Shown here: positions 12,481 through 21,830 of the stretch, piece by piece
How the letters are laid out: each line of letters opens with the position of its first letter
Numbering within the stretch: the stretch's first letter is position 1
NCBI RefSeq assembly: GCF_905475395.1
Contig: NC_058339.1
Span: 51,283,172-51,347,171, forward strand
Source: Chrysoperla carnea
Lineage: Eukaryota > Arthropoda > Insecta > Neuroptera > Chrysopidae
Length of the DNA: 64,000 nt
Reading direction: 5' to 3'
Notes under the pieces: model-generated
Told to the model about the DNA's origin: nothing
What the model saw: only the letters and a program-made list of their open reading frames with translations
Database searches by the model: none
Made by a program: the position numbers and the translations under genes

Positions 12481-13030
12481 CCAATGTCTGCTTGTTTATT
12501 TCTCTTTTCTACCGTTTTGCTTATTACTATGGAGACTAGTTACACAAAACCTGAAACTTTTTCCCACGGATTAAAATTTTGTACATTGTTTTGTACTTCT
12601 GTGTATTTAAAGTTACTTTATCTACGCCCGTGGGATAAGAAGTACTTTTCTCATTCATTATGTGTGGAAAAAATAGGTCATTGCCGCACTAAGGTGGTAA
12701 TGAATTCAATACCGCACTAGTATCGTAAGGATTGCATTGTTACACTCCAAATTACTATCAAAATGTAAACCAATAACAAGTTAGTATAGTAACTTTTTTA
12801 AGTTTCTATTTTTCTCAATAAGTCATAACAAATTTTAAATAATAATTATCATTTATTTTTACATGTTAGAGGCGTAGATAAAGTTTTGTACGACACACGT
12901 GTGATAACGCATTATTAACGTAGGCACTTCTGCGATTGTCCAATTCGTGTTACGCACTCGTCATGCAAATTTCGTAGGCGTACGTTAATAATGCTGTTAT
13001 TGCACTAGTATCGTAAATAAGTATTTAAGT
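12481..13030. repeat. Possible decayed foldback repeat
   Basis: Several inverted matches occur inside one block. ACTTTATCTACGCC near 12620 pairs with GGCGTAGATAAAGT near 12871. GCATTATTAACGTA near 12911 pairs with TACGTTAATAATGC near 12980. The direct string GCACTAGTATCGTAA occurs near 12713 and again near 13003. This nested symmetry suggests a foldback-type element, but no clear ends or second copy were found. Confidence 0.4.
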
Positions 13031-15869
13031 GCATGCTCTAAGGTTAATTTTAAGAAATGTTGCCATGGTTTTATACACTTTCAGAAGTCGATCGGGAGGG
13101 GTTTCCACCGCTAAAAAGCTTGATTTGAACTATCTTCGAAAATGTACAAAATTTGAAAAAAATTGAAAATTTTAAATTTGAAGAGCATAAAACTTAATGA
13201 AGCTTTTTTATTATTAATTTTTATTTATTATTATTAGAAGCAGATTTCATTGTAATTAACGGGTTAATGAAACTGTTTACTTTCTTTGCAAAAACGGAAA
13301 GCAGAATTTTTCCTCTATCACTAAATTTCAATGTCAAATTAAAGTGGATACTGGTACACAGTGTACCAGCTAATAAATTTACTAATAAACAAAGTCTGCA
13401 TTCATGTTTTTTTTTTGTTGTTGTTAATATATAGGTATATATATTTATTTTCTTTTAGTTTTAATTCATTTACCTTCACGATCTGAGACGGTGACCTTTC
13501 TCTGATATATGGTGTATAACTATATTCCTTGTTCAAGTAAAGATCCAACCAAAATTATTACGACTTCATGGATAGATGCTATTATCTTATAAAACAAAAA
13601 ACCCATTGAAAAATTTACAGTACCATCTTTTAATTCGAATTTTTTTAAATTTTGGAAATTCCAATCTGTGATGTGTGTAAGATTTGAATTTAGGAATTTG
13701 CACTTTGGGAGTTTTCATTAAAGCTTCATCATAGCTTAATATCTCTATTGGGAATAAATAGGCCATTAAAAGACTGGATGACAACTAAGTTAATTTGTAT
13801 GTTTGAATAATTTTCTTGCAAATTACTATGAATACGGCTTTTTTTTCAAAAACTGAAAAAAATTGAAAATTTTCAATTGTAAAAAATTTCAAAAATTGGA
13901 AATTTTTACTTTGTAATGATGCAAATCTTAATTTTTTCGCGTTTATTGCATTTTTGTTATGCGATGTTTCGGTTCATAATTAAGTTTTAAAAAAGCCCGT
14001 TGGCACTATCTGAAAGTACATAAAAAACCTGCAATTTAAAAAAAAGAAGTTAAAATCCGATGGTTTTCCTGAACTGTACGAGCTGTGAAATTTTTCGAAA
14101 TTCGATTTTTTTTAAAATTGCGATCGGTCTAAAATTTACCACACTTTTATGATCATAAGTTTGATCTTTTTCCAGAATTTCAACTCAATTCCTTCATTTT
14201 GCGAAAAGTTATCAATGAAAGTTGAAAATGTGAGGTTACTGCAGCTTTCTTGACATTTTGAGCTTATGTTCAGGATTCGATAGTAGCAATGTTGATGCAG
14301 AAATTTATTACAACAATTTTTTTATTCGCCTCAATCCGATCAATAGAAGCAGAGATATAAAAAACGCCATCAAAGAAAACAATGTAGAGATAAATTGTCT
14401 CAAAACCGCGTGCGAAACATTCCGGAATCGGGAATTTTCCAAAAATTTTCCAAATTAATTATCAAAATCTGGTAGATTTATCCCACTATTTATTAAAATT
14501 AGCTTGTGATAGAGCAAAATTATTTTTTTAAAGTGTTAGGGTCGCCACAAGGTATAAAAATCGATTTTTTAAAATACATTAGCCAAGTGTATTTCTTTTT
14601 AATACAAATATTAAAAAGAAAATCCTTTTTTTCTTGTTTTAATGAAGTTAGCAGGCGATTTTTGAATTATAATTATATTTGGAAAATATTATCCAAATCC
14701 GACAGAGTTCAAGTAATTTTTACAGTTTTCGAGATATTTTTATAGCTTGCACATAGGACATTTATGATTTATTTCATTAGGCATATAAGTTCACTTATCT
14801 TCTTTGAGTTTATAAAGATTATTAAAGATATGACTGATGAAATGATTGTTCGTTTATTATAATGGACACACAAATTATGTTAATTATTATAAATATAAAC
14901 CACATATTATTATATCTCTTTACAATCCCTCCACCCCCGCATTAAAAAAAATGCCTAGCATTAAAAAAAGGAATTCATTATGTTATTATATTACAGACAC
15001 TAATTGTAATAATTATATGAACGCAAATAAGTTTGTATCTTGTTAACTTTTAAATAATACCTACTTTTTGATATTTAATTTTTGAAGAGGTTTATGGAAT
15101 TATATAATAAGCAGATTTATTATATGAATGAAATGATTCAAGAAATATTTTTTAATGAAATTACAGTCAATCTTGGTTAGTAATTTATACTCAATATAAT
15201 GTAGTTTCCAGGGAAAACACTGAAAAATAGGATAGTTTAACTTACGAGTTTAACAGTAAAAAAAAAGTTATAATTGCAACAAAATATATTCTTAACATGA
15301 TAGTAAATACAAATTTTATTGAATTAAGTATTGAAATCGGTGGTTGACACAAAAAATATTTACTTTTTATAAGAACGTCAATAGCCAAGTAAACGCGTTT
15401 ACCTGAATCCATTAATTTTTTTACTGTGTAGATAGAATACTCTAAAAGTTTAGACCTTGTGATGTTCAATGAAAATTCGCCTTTCTGAGACCTTATTTTA
15501 ATCTTTCGCTTATAAATATTTCATTTTTTAGCAAAGCACATTATTTTTTATAGTCTATTTCTGCTGTCTCTTCGCATACGTTAAAAAAACTTTGCACCAA
15601 ATTATTGGAGCTTCAGTACTTCAGAATCGGGTATTAACACCACAGCCAATCTGTAATCATTCTTTTCTCAATGCGTTCGTTTACATTTTTCGTTAATGAT
15701 CCACCATTTTTAAGGTTCAGTTCGACAAAATTGCTCATTTCACTGCTAGTCATTTTATATCAGACCTACACTGATAATTCTTGTAATTAAATTACTCTTT
15801 TTAAGGCAAAGGGTGTTTTTTAGAGGTTCAGAAACTTAAATTAAAATAAAATAAAGAAAATTGTTCTTA
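13031..15869. other. Gene-free AT-rich stretch
   Basis: No supported gene. It contains a perfect 19-base palindrome at 13351-13369 and A/T-rich simple-sequence stretches around 13840-13920. Open frames near 14258-15046 and 15242-15469 have AT-driven composition and no motif. Confidence 0.5.
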
Positions 15870-16150
15870 ATATCAATAAAACTGACTTTATTGGAAAGAT
15901 AATTTTATGTCATTAATGTTTGAATATGACTCCCGGTCATGTGACCGCCTAGGGTGGTGCGTTGCATTTGGATGACCAATTTTAACATGCTTTTCGCAGC
16001 AATTGCGGCTTTTTTTCACCAATAACTAGCCGAATGATGTATTCTAAGTGTTCAATCGTCTAATCGTCTCTGGTTTATCGACGTAGACAAGTGACTTTAC
16101 ATAAACCCAAAGAAAATAATCAAATGGGCTTAGATCGGACGATGTTGAAG
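15870..16150 (-). pseudogene. Decayed mariner/Tc1-like transposase 3' fragment
   Basis: The minus strand at about 16145-16060 reads as RSDLSPFDYFLWVYVKS followed by LVYVDKPETIRRLN. It matches the pattern of the C-terminal catalytic part of mariner/Tc1-type transposases (PDLTPLDYFLWG...VY...KP.T...L). Stops and frame breaks follow, and farther down HPNATHHPRRSHDRESYSN resembles a worn version of the family's C-terminal RGGH tail. A second fragment of the same sort is at 29643-29870 on the + strand. It is not functional. Confidence 0.55.
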
Positions 16151-16280
16151 GCAAATGAAACGGTTTCTTATATGAAATTAATTAAAAATTGCATAAATTT
16201 TCTTATAAAAATAAAAATTTTCAACAATTTGCAAGCGTTACGTTGCTTTGGCACAAAGCAACTGTATGCCGTGAAATCGA

Positions 16281-16627
16281 TAGCGTCCGACCGAAGGTCG
16301 ATTTTTGGCTGAAGCCGAAGCCGATTAATCGGCTATCGTCACAATCTTCGACCGAAGCCGAAGCCGAGCCGAAGCCGAAGGTTTAAAAACATGATTTTAA
16401 AACTTTAATATTAAAGTTGATTTAGAGGTTATGAGCTTGAGAAGTTGATCTAGAAGTCAATCTAAAGATGATTAAAAAAATTACCTTGAAATTTATTTCA
16501 AAATAATAACATTTAGAACAATTCGTTCAATTCCGACGTTTGCTAAGAACCTTCGGCCAAAGCCGAATCTTTTACCGAAGGTGGTTTTTTTGGCCGAAGC
16601 CGAAGTCGAAGCTTCGGTCGGACACTA
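16281..16627 (+). mobile_element. hAT-like MITE with GCCGAA-repeat interior
   Basis: The element opens TAGCGTCCGACCGAAG and closes with the complement of TAGTGTCCGACCGAAG. It is flanked by GAAATCGA (16273-16280) and GAAATCGG (16628-16635), an 8-base target duplication with one mismatch. Eight-base duplications and YAGNG-type termini are hAT hallmarks. The subterminal regions hold repeated GCCGAAGCC units on the left and CGAAGCCGAAG-type units on the right, which can pair. There is no transposase, so it is non-autonomous and about 347 bases long. Confidence 0.7.
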
Positions 16628-16635
16628 GAAATCGG

Positions 16636-17652
16636 TTATCAAACAAAAGAGTTTTGCCAACTCAAAAATGTGAGCAAAAACTAAAAAGTGATAAATTTAT
16701 GTCTAAAAAGAATAAAGAAGATCAATCATTGAGAATCTAGAATTCTGGAAAAAAAATTTAGGTAATGATTGAGATTCGAAACTACTTTTATAAGCTCCGC
16801 GTAGAATAATATAACAAAAGCGTTATATTGATGTATTTTAACAGTTCTATCAATAAGAGAAAATTGTTTTCATTGCGGCTTTATTTCACACGTTTTATAG
16901 TGATGATGAAGGTTCTTGTTTTTCAATAACGCCCGCATATCAAAAAACATTTAATTTAGATAAATCTTGAATCAAAATAATAATTATATTGAATATAAAA
17001 CTAATTTCATGTTTATATTAAATACATCCAATTTTTAATAGTCAGATAATTCACCAAAATTACGCCCATATATAAAATACTTTTTGTAAGCAATTATCAA
17101 AAAAAAAAAAAAAAAAATACATGAACTGTTATTATTTATTAATAAATTAAAAAATAATATTATATTTTTTAATACAAATATACAATATGTTTAATAGAAG
17201 ACCTATAACGGTCAATTTTTATAACAATTGTGAAAATTTTGGATAAATACAATTTGAAAACGAGGTCTATAATAATTCAGCGATCATTATTGTTTGAACT
17301 CTGAAATTTATAATTTTTTAAGGTATATAATTATCGAGTTATATAATTGTCTTGTTAACAAGATTATAATTTTATACAAATTATTTTGTAATTAATTAGA
17401 ATGCTTTAATTTGATTTTAATTTTAAAATAAACTTGGGAAAATTTTCATTGATTTATATGTATTCATAAACGACACATAGAAGAGTTCATTACTATATAA
17501 AAAGTTTTCGAAAAAATAGCATTCAAGTTAAATTTAAATTTCATTTATTTTGTAAACTATATGTACAGGAATATATATCTTTCAACGTAGAAGGATTCGA
17601 CAAAAAAAAAAAAAAAAAAAAAATTATCTTAACAATTTTGAAAAAATTATTT
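16636..17652. other. Gene-free AT-rich stretch with poly(A) tracts
   Basis: No supported gene. An A-run of about 19 bases lies near 17099-17117 and another of about 20 near 17604-17623, the second shortly before the older repeat begins. They could be remains of retroposed tails, but no element body was recognised. Confidence 0.4.
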
Positions 17653-17890
17653 TAAAAACTTTTGGCAAGTTGAGCACTTTTTAGGGTGAACAAAAATCAT
17701 GAATCTCGCGTCATCGGTGTTTTTAATTGAACTCCCCCTGAACGGATGGACCGATTTTGATGAATTTTTGTGTGTGTGTATTCAAGTAGATGTGCAAAGA
17801 TGGTTTAGATTCTCAATTCGGCCCACTACAAAATGTTTAAAAAAAATTAAAATCCATGAAATAAATGGTGGAAACGCATATAAATAAATA

Positions 17891-18212
17891 CAGTAGAATC
17901 TCGATAACTTAAACCTCGGTAACATAAAAACCTCTGTTACTTCAAAAAATACTATGTTCCCTTCCCATCAGAGCCCAAAACCTCTATAACTTAAAATACG
18001 CAACCTCTATAACTTAAATAAATAATCTCTGTATAGGCCCTCAGTAACTACATAGAAACATGTACATACCTCTATATTAACTAGGGTACATAGAAACATG
18101 TACATACCTCTATATTAACCTTTACCTAACATAGACACTTGATAACTTAAAACCTCTATAACTTAAAATATTTTGTGTTTCCCTTGGACTTTAACTTATC
18201 GAGATTCTACTG
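17891..18212 (+). mobile_element. pogo/Tigger-like MITE
   Basis: Terminal inverted repeats are CAGTAGAATCTCGATAACTT at the left and the complement of CAGTAGAATCTCGATAAGTT at the right. The element is bordered by TA on both sides (17889-17890 and 18213-18214), the target used by Tc1/mariner-pogo transposons, whose termini often read CAGTAGA.CCTCG. The interior repeats the motif CCTCTATAACTTAAA. A 38-base tandem duplication starts at 18050 and 18088. There is no coding sequence. The empty site is visible in copy B of the host repeat. Confidence 0.75.
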
Positions 18213-18392
18213 TAATACATTATTACATCTTACTATTCAAATGTATTTATTTGCGCTCCTACCATATTTTTCTAAAATAGTGAACATCTATTTGAATAGT
18301 ATTGAGGTATTATTTATTATTATTCAGGTATTGGAAATAGCAACTTATTAGAGCCATATGCGAGCGTAGCTAGCTCCACTGCCGAAGACTCC

Positions 18393-18405
18393 AGCTAGGC
18401 TAAAG
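18393..18405 (+). repeat. Target-site duplication, left copy
   Basis: AGCTAGGCTAAAG here is repeated exactly at 21743-21755 directly after the A-tail. This marks the borders of the R1-type retrotransposon insertion. Confidence 0.85.
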
Positions 18406-18406
18406 C

Positions 18407-18673
18407 TTTAGATGTTGGGAACTTGGACATGTGAAGTCTCAATGCAAGGGCCCAGACAGACAGAATCTTTGTATGAGATGCGCAAAAGTCGGCCACAGGG
18501 CAGTAGATTGCCAAAATACGCCGTTCTGCATACATTGTAAACAAGAAGGGCATCAATCGAATAGTTTTAAGGGACATGTTGGTGCAAACAGAAGAGAAAT
18601 GGTGAGAAACGAACAAAATGGCCCTCACAAAGATACTACAAATAAATTGCAATCGGAGCTACCCAGCGAATGA
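18407..18673 (+). pseudogene. ORF1 (gag-like) 3' fragment with CCHC knuckles
   Basis: The frame is open from the truncation point to a TGA at 18671-18673 and has no natural start. It encodes zinc knuckles of the CX2CX4HX4C kind. The first is FRCWELGHVKSQC, with its leading Cys codon lost at the breakpoint except for the last base. The second is CMRCAKVGHRAVDC. The third, CIHCKQEGHQSNSF, has Phe where the last Cys is expected. These knuckles would bind element RNA in the ribonucleoprotein particle. The end overlaps the ORF2 start by 56 bases in a different frame, as is common in R1/Jockey-type elements. This copy cannot make a working ORF1 protein. Confidence 0.85.
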
Positions 18674-21560
18674 CCTGGCTATTGTTACAGCTAGAGAGAT
18701 AGGTGCCGGAATAGTTGTTCTCAGTGAGCCAAATAAAAGAGCTATTGCAAATAAGAATGACTGGATATACGATGCTGATTTGGACACAGCAATAAAAATA
18801 TTGGACCGAAATATTGCTGTTAAGAATCAAGGAAGTGGTAAAAATTTCTGCTATGTTACTACGCCCTCATTTACAATTTATGGATGCTACGCGTCTCCAA
18901 ACAAGAAAATAGAGGAACTATCGGATATACTAGAGCAGATAGGAAACTGCATAAGAACAAGAGGCGTTGAGGCAATAGTTGTTGGAGATTTTAATGCAAA
19001 ATCCCCACAATGGGGAATGATGGCGAACGATGCAAGAGGACAACTGGTTTCAGAATGGATAGCTGAACACGACCTAATCGTCAAAAATGTAGGGAAAAAA
19101 CCGACTTTCCAAAGAAATGGCTACGGCTCGATACTTGATTTGACTCTAGCAACGACAGGAATTGGAAGAAAAATCACTCACTGGGAAGTAAGTGACATTG
19201 AATCTCTGAGTGACCATAATTATATCATTTTTGAAGTGAGGGAAGACATAAAGAACCATCATGTGAAAAAAATAGTAAGAGGTTGGAATACCAAGAAAAT
19301 GGACGAGGACAAAAAATCCCAAGCCATTCAAGATTTTGTAAAATATTCCACAATCACACAACCGGCTAAAGAACTATCGGGCACGTTATCCAAAATATGC
19401 GATGCATGCATGCCAAAGAAAGGACTGACAAAGACGCGACAGCCCATGTATTGGTGGAACAACGAAATTGCAGAACTCCGCAAGAAATGCATCCGGAAAC
19501 GAAGACAGCTTACGAGGGTTGCTAAAAAACACGATACTGCACTTAAAACAGTCCTGCAGGAAGAGTACGCCCTTTACAAAAAACGACTACGCAACTGCAT
19601 CAAAACATCGAAAAAGAAAATCTGGGAAAGTGTACTTGACGACATTAATAGGGACGTCTGGGGTAAGGGATACGTCATTGTGAAGAAAAGACTCGTTGGG
19701 AACCCACCTAAATCCCAACTGACTATGAAAGCCACGGAGAATGTTGTACGATATCTTTTTCCGATACATGAACCCGTAAACTTTACTACCATTAAAGGAT
19801 CCGATTTCAGAAACTTCACGGAAGAAGAACTAGAAGTGGCAGCAAGTAAGATCAAAAAAAACAAAGCTCCTGGTCCAGGTAACATACCACCTGAAATAAT
19901 AAAAGAAGTAGCGCAAACTAAGCCGAAATATATTCTTGAAATATACAACGCGTTGGCAAAAAGATCAGAGTTTCCAAAGGAATGGAAAAGTGCCAAGCTT
20001 GTTTTATTGAAAAAGGGGGATAAGCCAGTTGAAAACCCTAGTTCATATAGACCTATATGCCTCCTCGATGTCGAAGGTAAACTGTACGAACACTTAATTC
20101 TCATAAGGCTCAAAAGGGAATTGGACCGTACCGGAAGCCTAGCAGACAACCAGTTCGGCTTCAGAGAGGGTAGACAGACAGTTGATGCTATTCGAAAAGT
20201 TATAGAAACAGCACAAAAAGCAGCTGCCTTCTCCAAGACATTTCGGCGCCTCTGTGCGGTTATCTCACTCGATGTTAAAAATGCCTTTAACAGTGCTTCG
20301 TGGCAGATCATTCTTAATGAGCTAAGGGTGAGGAAAATTGATGAAAGCCTTATCAGTTTAATAGCGTCGTATCTGTCGGAACGGGAAATAATACTAGAAG
20401 CAGAAGGAAAGGTCACAAAGAAGGAAGTCAGTAGTGGTGTACCACAAGGGTCTATACTAGGCCCAACCTTGTGGAATATCCAATACGACAGCCTACTGAA
20501 AATGAAACTTCCTATAGGAGTGGAGCTAGTGGGTTTCGCTGACGATATAGCTATGACTGTGGTAGCAACCAACGAGGAAACTCTAATGAATCACGGAAAT
20601 ACTGCCGTTCAAAGAGTGGTCCAATGGATGGAGAAGAGGAAACTGACAATAGCACCAGAGAAAACCGAAGCAGTTCTCTTAACAACTAAAAGAAACGTTG
20701 GTCCCATTGAGTTTGAGGTTCAAGGGGTCTCAATCCGTCCAGGCAAGGTTTTAAAGCAGTTAGGTGTTTGGTTGGACACCAAACTTAATTTTGGAGTGCA
20801 CCTAGACAAGACTATACAGAAAGCCGAGAGAACCATGTCAGCATTATCGAGCCTCATGCCCAATTTGGGAGGACCCAGAGCCTCCAAAAGACGAATATTG
20901 TCCAGCGTAATTCATTCTCAATTACTTTACGCAGCTCCTGCCTGGCAACAAGCGATGAAGAAACAACACCTGCTGAGAAAGATGGTGAGACTGCAAAAGA
21001 TCATTTGCATCAGAGTGTGCAGCGGATACCGGACAATTTCAGCTGAAGGTGCTGGTGTTATATCAGGCATACCCCCGATAGACCTATTAGTGGATGAAAG
21101 ACTTCAACTCTATGAAGGTCGGCCTACTGAAGAAGTCAAAGTTAGCACAATGGAAAAATGGCAGAAAAGGTGGGAATCTGGGATCCATGGTCGCTGGACA
21201 TGGAATTTAATTCCAAATATCAAAAACTGGATCGAAAGACCACACGGAGAGGTGGACTACTTTTTGACTCAAGCCCTGTCCGGTCATGGTTGCTTCAAAA
21301 AGTTTCTGTTTGACCGAAAAAGATCCGAAACCGATAAATGCCCTTACTGCAATCAGATAGATGACGCGGAACATACACTCTTTTTCTGCCCTAGATGGGA
21401 AGCAGCCAGAGAAATATTCCAGAGGAAAACAGGGGAGACTTTCACCTCGCAATCCATGATGAAAAGCTTGCTACTGTCACGAGACGAATGGATAAAGGCC
21501 TATGAAGTAGTGCGTGTCATTATAGAGACGAAAGAAAAAGAAGGCAGAGAGAAAACCTGA
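18618..21560 (+). CDS. Retrotransposon ORF2: APE endonuclease, reverse transcriptase, zinc knuckle
   Basis: This intact 980-residue frame starts at ATG 18618. The N-terminal apurinic-type endonuclease shows LQINCN (7-12), SEPNK (about 36-40), GDFNAKSPQWG (about 122-132), GSILDLTLAT and LSDHN (about 197). It would nick the target to prime reverse transcription. The reverse transcriptase runs from about 440 to 720 with SYRPICLLDVEGK, QFGFREGRQTVDAI, SLDVKNAFNSASW (about 550), SSGVPQGSILGP (about 606) and the catalytic FADD (about 640). Near the C-terminus, CPYCNQIDDAEHTLFFC (about 908-925) is the CCHC-type knuckle found after the RT domain in R1/Jockey elements. No in-frame stop or frameshift was seen. 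Its codon use is richer in G and C than the host genes. It may be catalytically competent, although ORF1 is missing. Confidence 0.93.
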   Translation: MALTKILQINCNRSYPANDLAIVTAREIGAGIVVLSEPNKRAIANKNDWIYDADLDTAIKILDRNIAVKNQGSGKNFCYVTTPSFTIYGCYASPNKKIEELSDILEQIGNCIRTRGVEAIVVGDFNAKSPQWGMMANDARGQLVSEWIAEHDLIVKNVGKKPTFQRNGYGSILDLTLATTGIGRKITHWEVSDIESLSDHNYIIFEVREDIKNHHVKKIVRGWNTKKMDEDKKSQAIQDFVKYSTITQPAKELSGTLSKICDACMPKKGLTKTRQPMYWWNNEIAELRKKCIRKRRQLTRVAKKHDTALKTVLQEEYALYKKRLRNCIKTSKKKIWESVLDDINRDVWGKGYVIVKKRLVGNPPKSQLTMKATENVVRYLFPIHEPVNFTTIKGSDFRNFTEEELEVAASKIKKNKAPGPGNIPPEIIKEVAQTKPKYILEIYNALAKRSEFPKEWKSAKLVLLKKGDKPVENPSSYRPICLLDVEGKLYEHLILIRLKRELDRTGSLADNQFGFREGRQTVDAIRKVIETAQKAAAFSKTFRRLCAVISLDVKNAFNSASWQIILNELRVRKIDESLISLIASYLSEREIILEAEGKVTKKEVSSGVPQGSILGPTLWNIQYDSLLKMKLPIGVELVGFADDIAMTVVATNEETLMNHGNTAVQRVVQWMEKRKLTIAPEKTEAVLLTTKRNVGPIEFEVQGVSIRPGKVLKQLGVWLDTKLNFGVHLDKTIQKAERTMSALSSLMPNLGGPRASKRRILSSVIHSQLLYAAPAWQQAMKKQHLLRKMVRLQKIICIRVCSGYRTISAEGAGVISGIPPIDLLVDERLQLYEGRPTEEVKVSTMEKWQKRWESGIHGRWTWNLIPNIKNWIERPHGEVDYFLTQALSGHGCFKKFLFDRKRSETDKCPYCNQIDDAEHTLFFCPRWEAAREIFQRKTGETFTSQSMMKSLLLSRDEWIKAYEVVRVIIETKEKEGREKT

Positions 21561-21703
21561 TGTAATTTTAAAGACAGTACTCGCATTGAAGTAATGCTAA
21601 CGCGGTTCCAATGCGAACTACTAGATTGAGGAGGGGTTTTAGTCGGTAGGAATCTCGACACTATCCACGAGGATGTCTTATGCAAGATTTCCCCTCCTCC
21701 TTA

Positions 21704-21742
<39 letters not shown>
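21561..21742 (+). other. Retrotransposon 3' UTR and A-tail
   Basis: About 140 bases follow the ORF2 stop. AGGAGGGG near 21629 is complementary to CCCCTCCT near 21691, so the end of the transcript may fold. An uninterrupted A-run from 21705 leads directly into the right target duplication. Confidence 0.8.
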
Positions 21743-21748
<6 letters not shown>

Positions 21749-21755
21749 GCTAAAG
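21743..21755 (+). repeat. Target-site duplication, right copy
   Basis: AGCTAGGCTAAAG is an exact match to 18393-18405, placed directly after the A-tail of the R1-type element. Confidence 0.85.
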
Positions 21756-21830
21756 GGCAGCTCAAAGACCAGTTATTCCAAAGTTTTACGTTTTCACTTC
21801 CGTCGACAGTCCGCATGACTGACTATTTTT

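Larger units (their letters stand above)
18406..21742 (+). mobile_element. R1-clade non-LTR retrotransposon, 5'-truncated, not in rDNA
   Basis: The unit contains the end of a gag-like ORF1, a full ORF2 with endonuclease and reverse transcriptase, a 3' UTR of about 140 bases and an A-tail of about 38. It is bounded by a perfect 13-base target duplication. The 5' truncation falls inside the first CCHC knuckle of ORF1, the usual outcome of incomplete target-primed reverse transcription. The clean duplication, long A-tail and undamaged ORF2 indicate a recent insertion. R1 itself targets 28S rDNA, but this copy sits in an unrelated dispersed repeat, so it belongs to a less specific R1-like lineage. 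Clade assignment rests on domain order and motif style. Confidence 0.9.
17653..21830 (+). repeat. Older dispersed repeat, copy A, split by two insertions
   Basis: The pieces 17653-17890, 18213-18405 and 21756-21830 line up, in order, with the reverse complement of 27689-28178. Shared strings include GTTGAGCACTTTTTAGGGTG, AACGGATGGACYGATTTTGA, AATAGTGAACATCTATTT and GTCGACAG...ATGACTGACTATTTTT. The gaps are filled by the pogo-like MITE and the R1-type retrotransposon. A short open frame at 17699-17887 (LNGWTDFDE core) has a counterpart in copy B, but both look like chance frames in a repeat. The repeat class is unknown. Confidence 0.75.

Noticed and set aside
17699-17887. Small protein with LNGWTDFDE core, with a counterpart at 27944-28132
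   Set aside because: Both lie inside copies of a dispersed repeat, and the downstream residues diverge by frame changes, so conservation is of DNA and not of a protein.
19574-20572. 332-codon open frame on the minus strand
   Set aside because: It lies wholly opposite the reverse transcriptase of the retrotransposon and has no motif. It is a by-product of the codon composition of the + strand gene.
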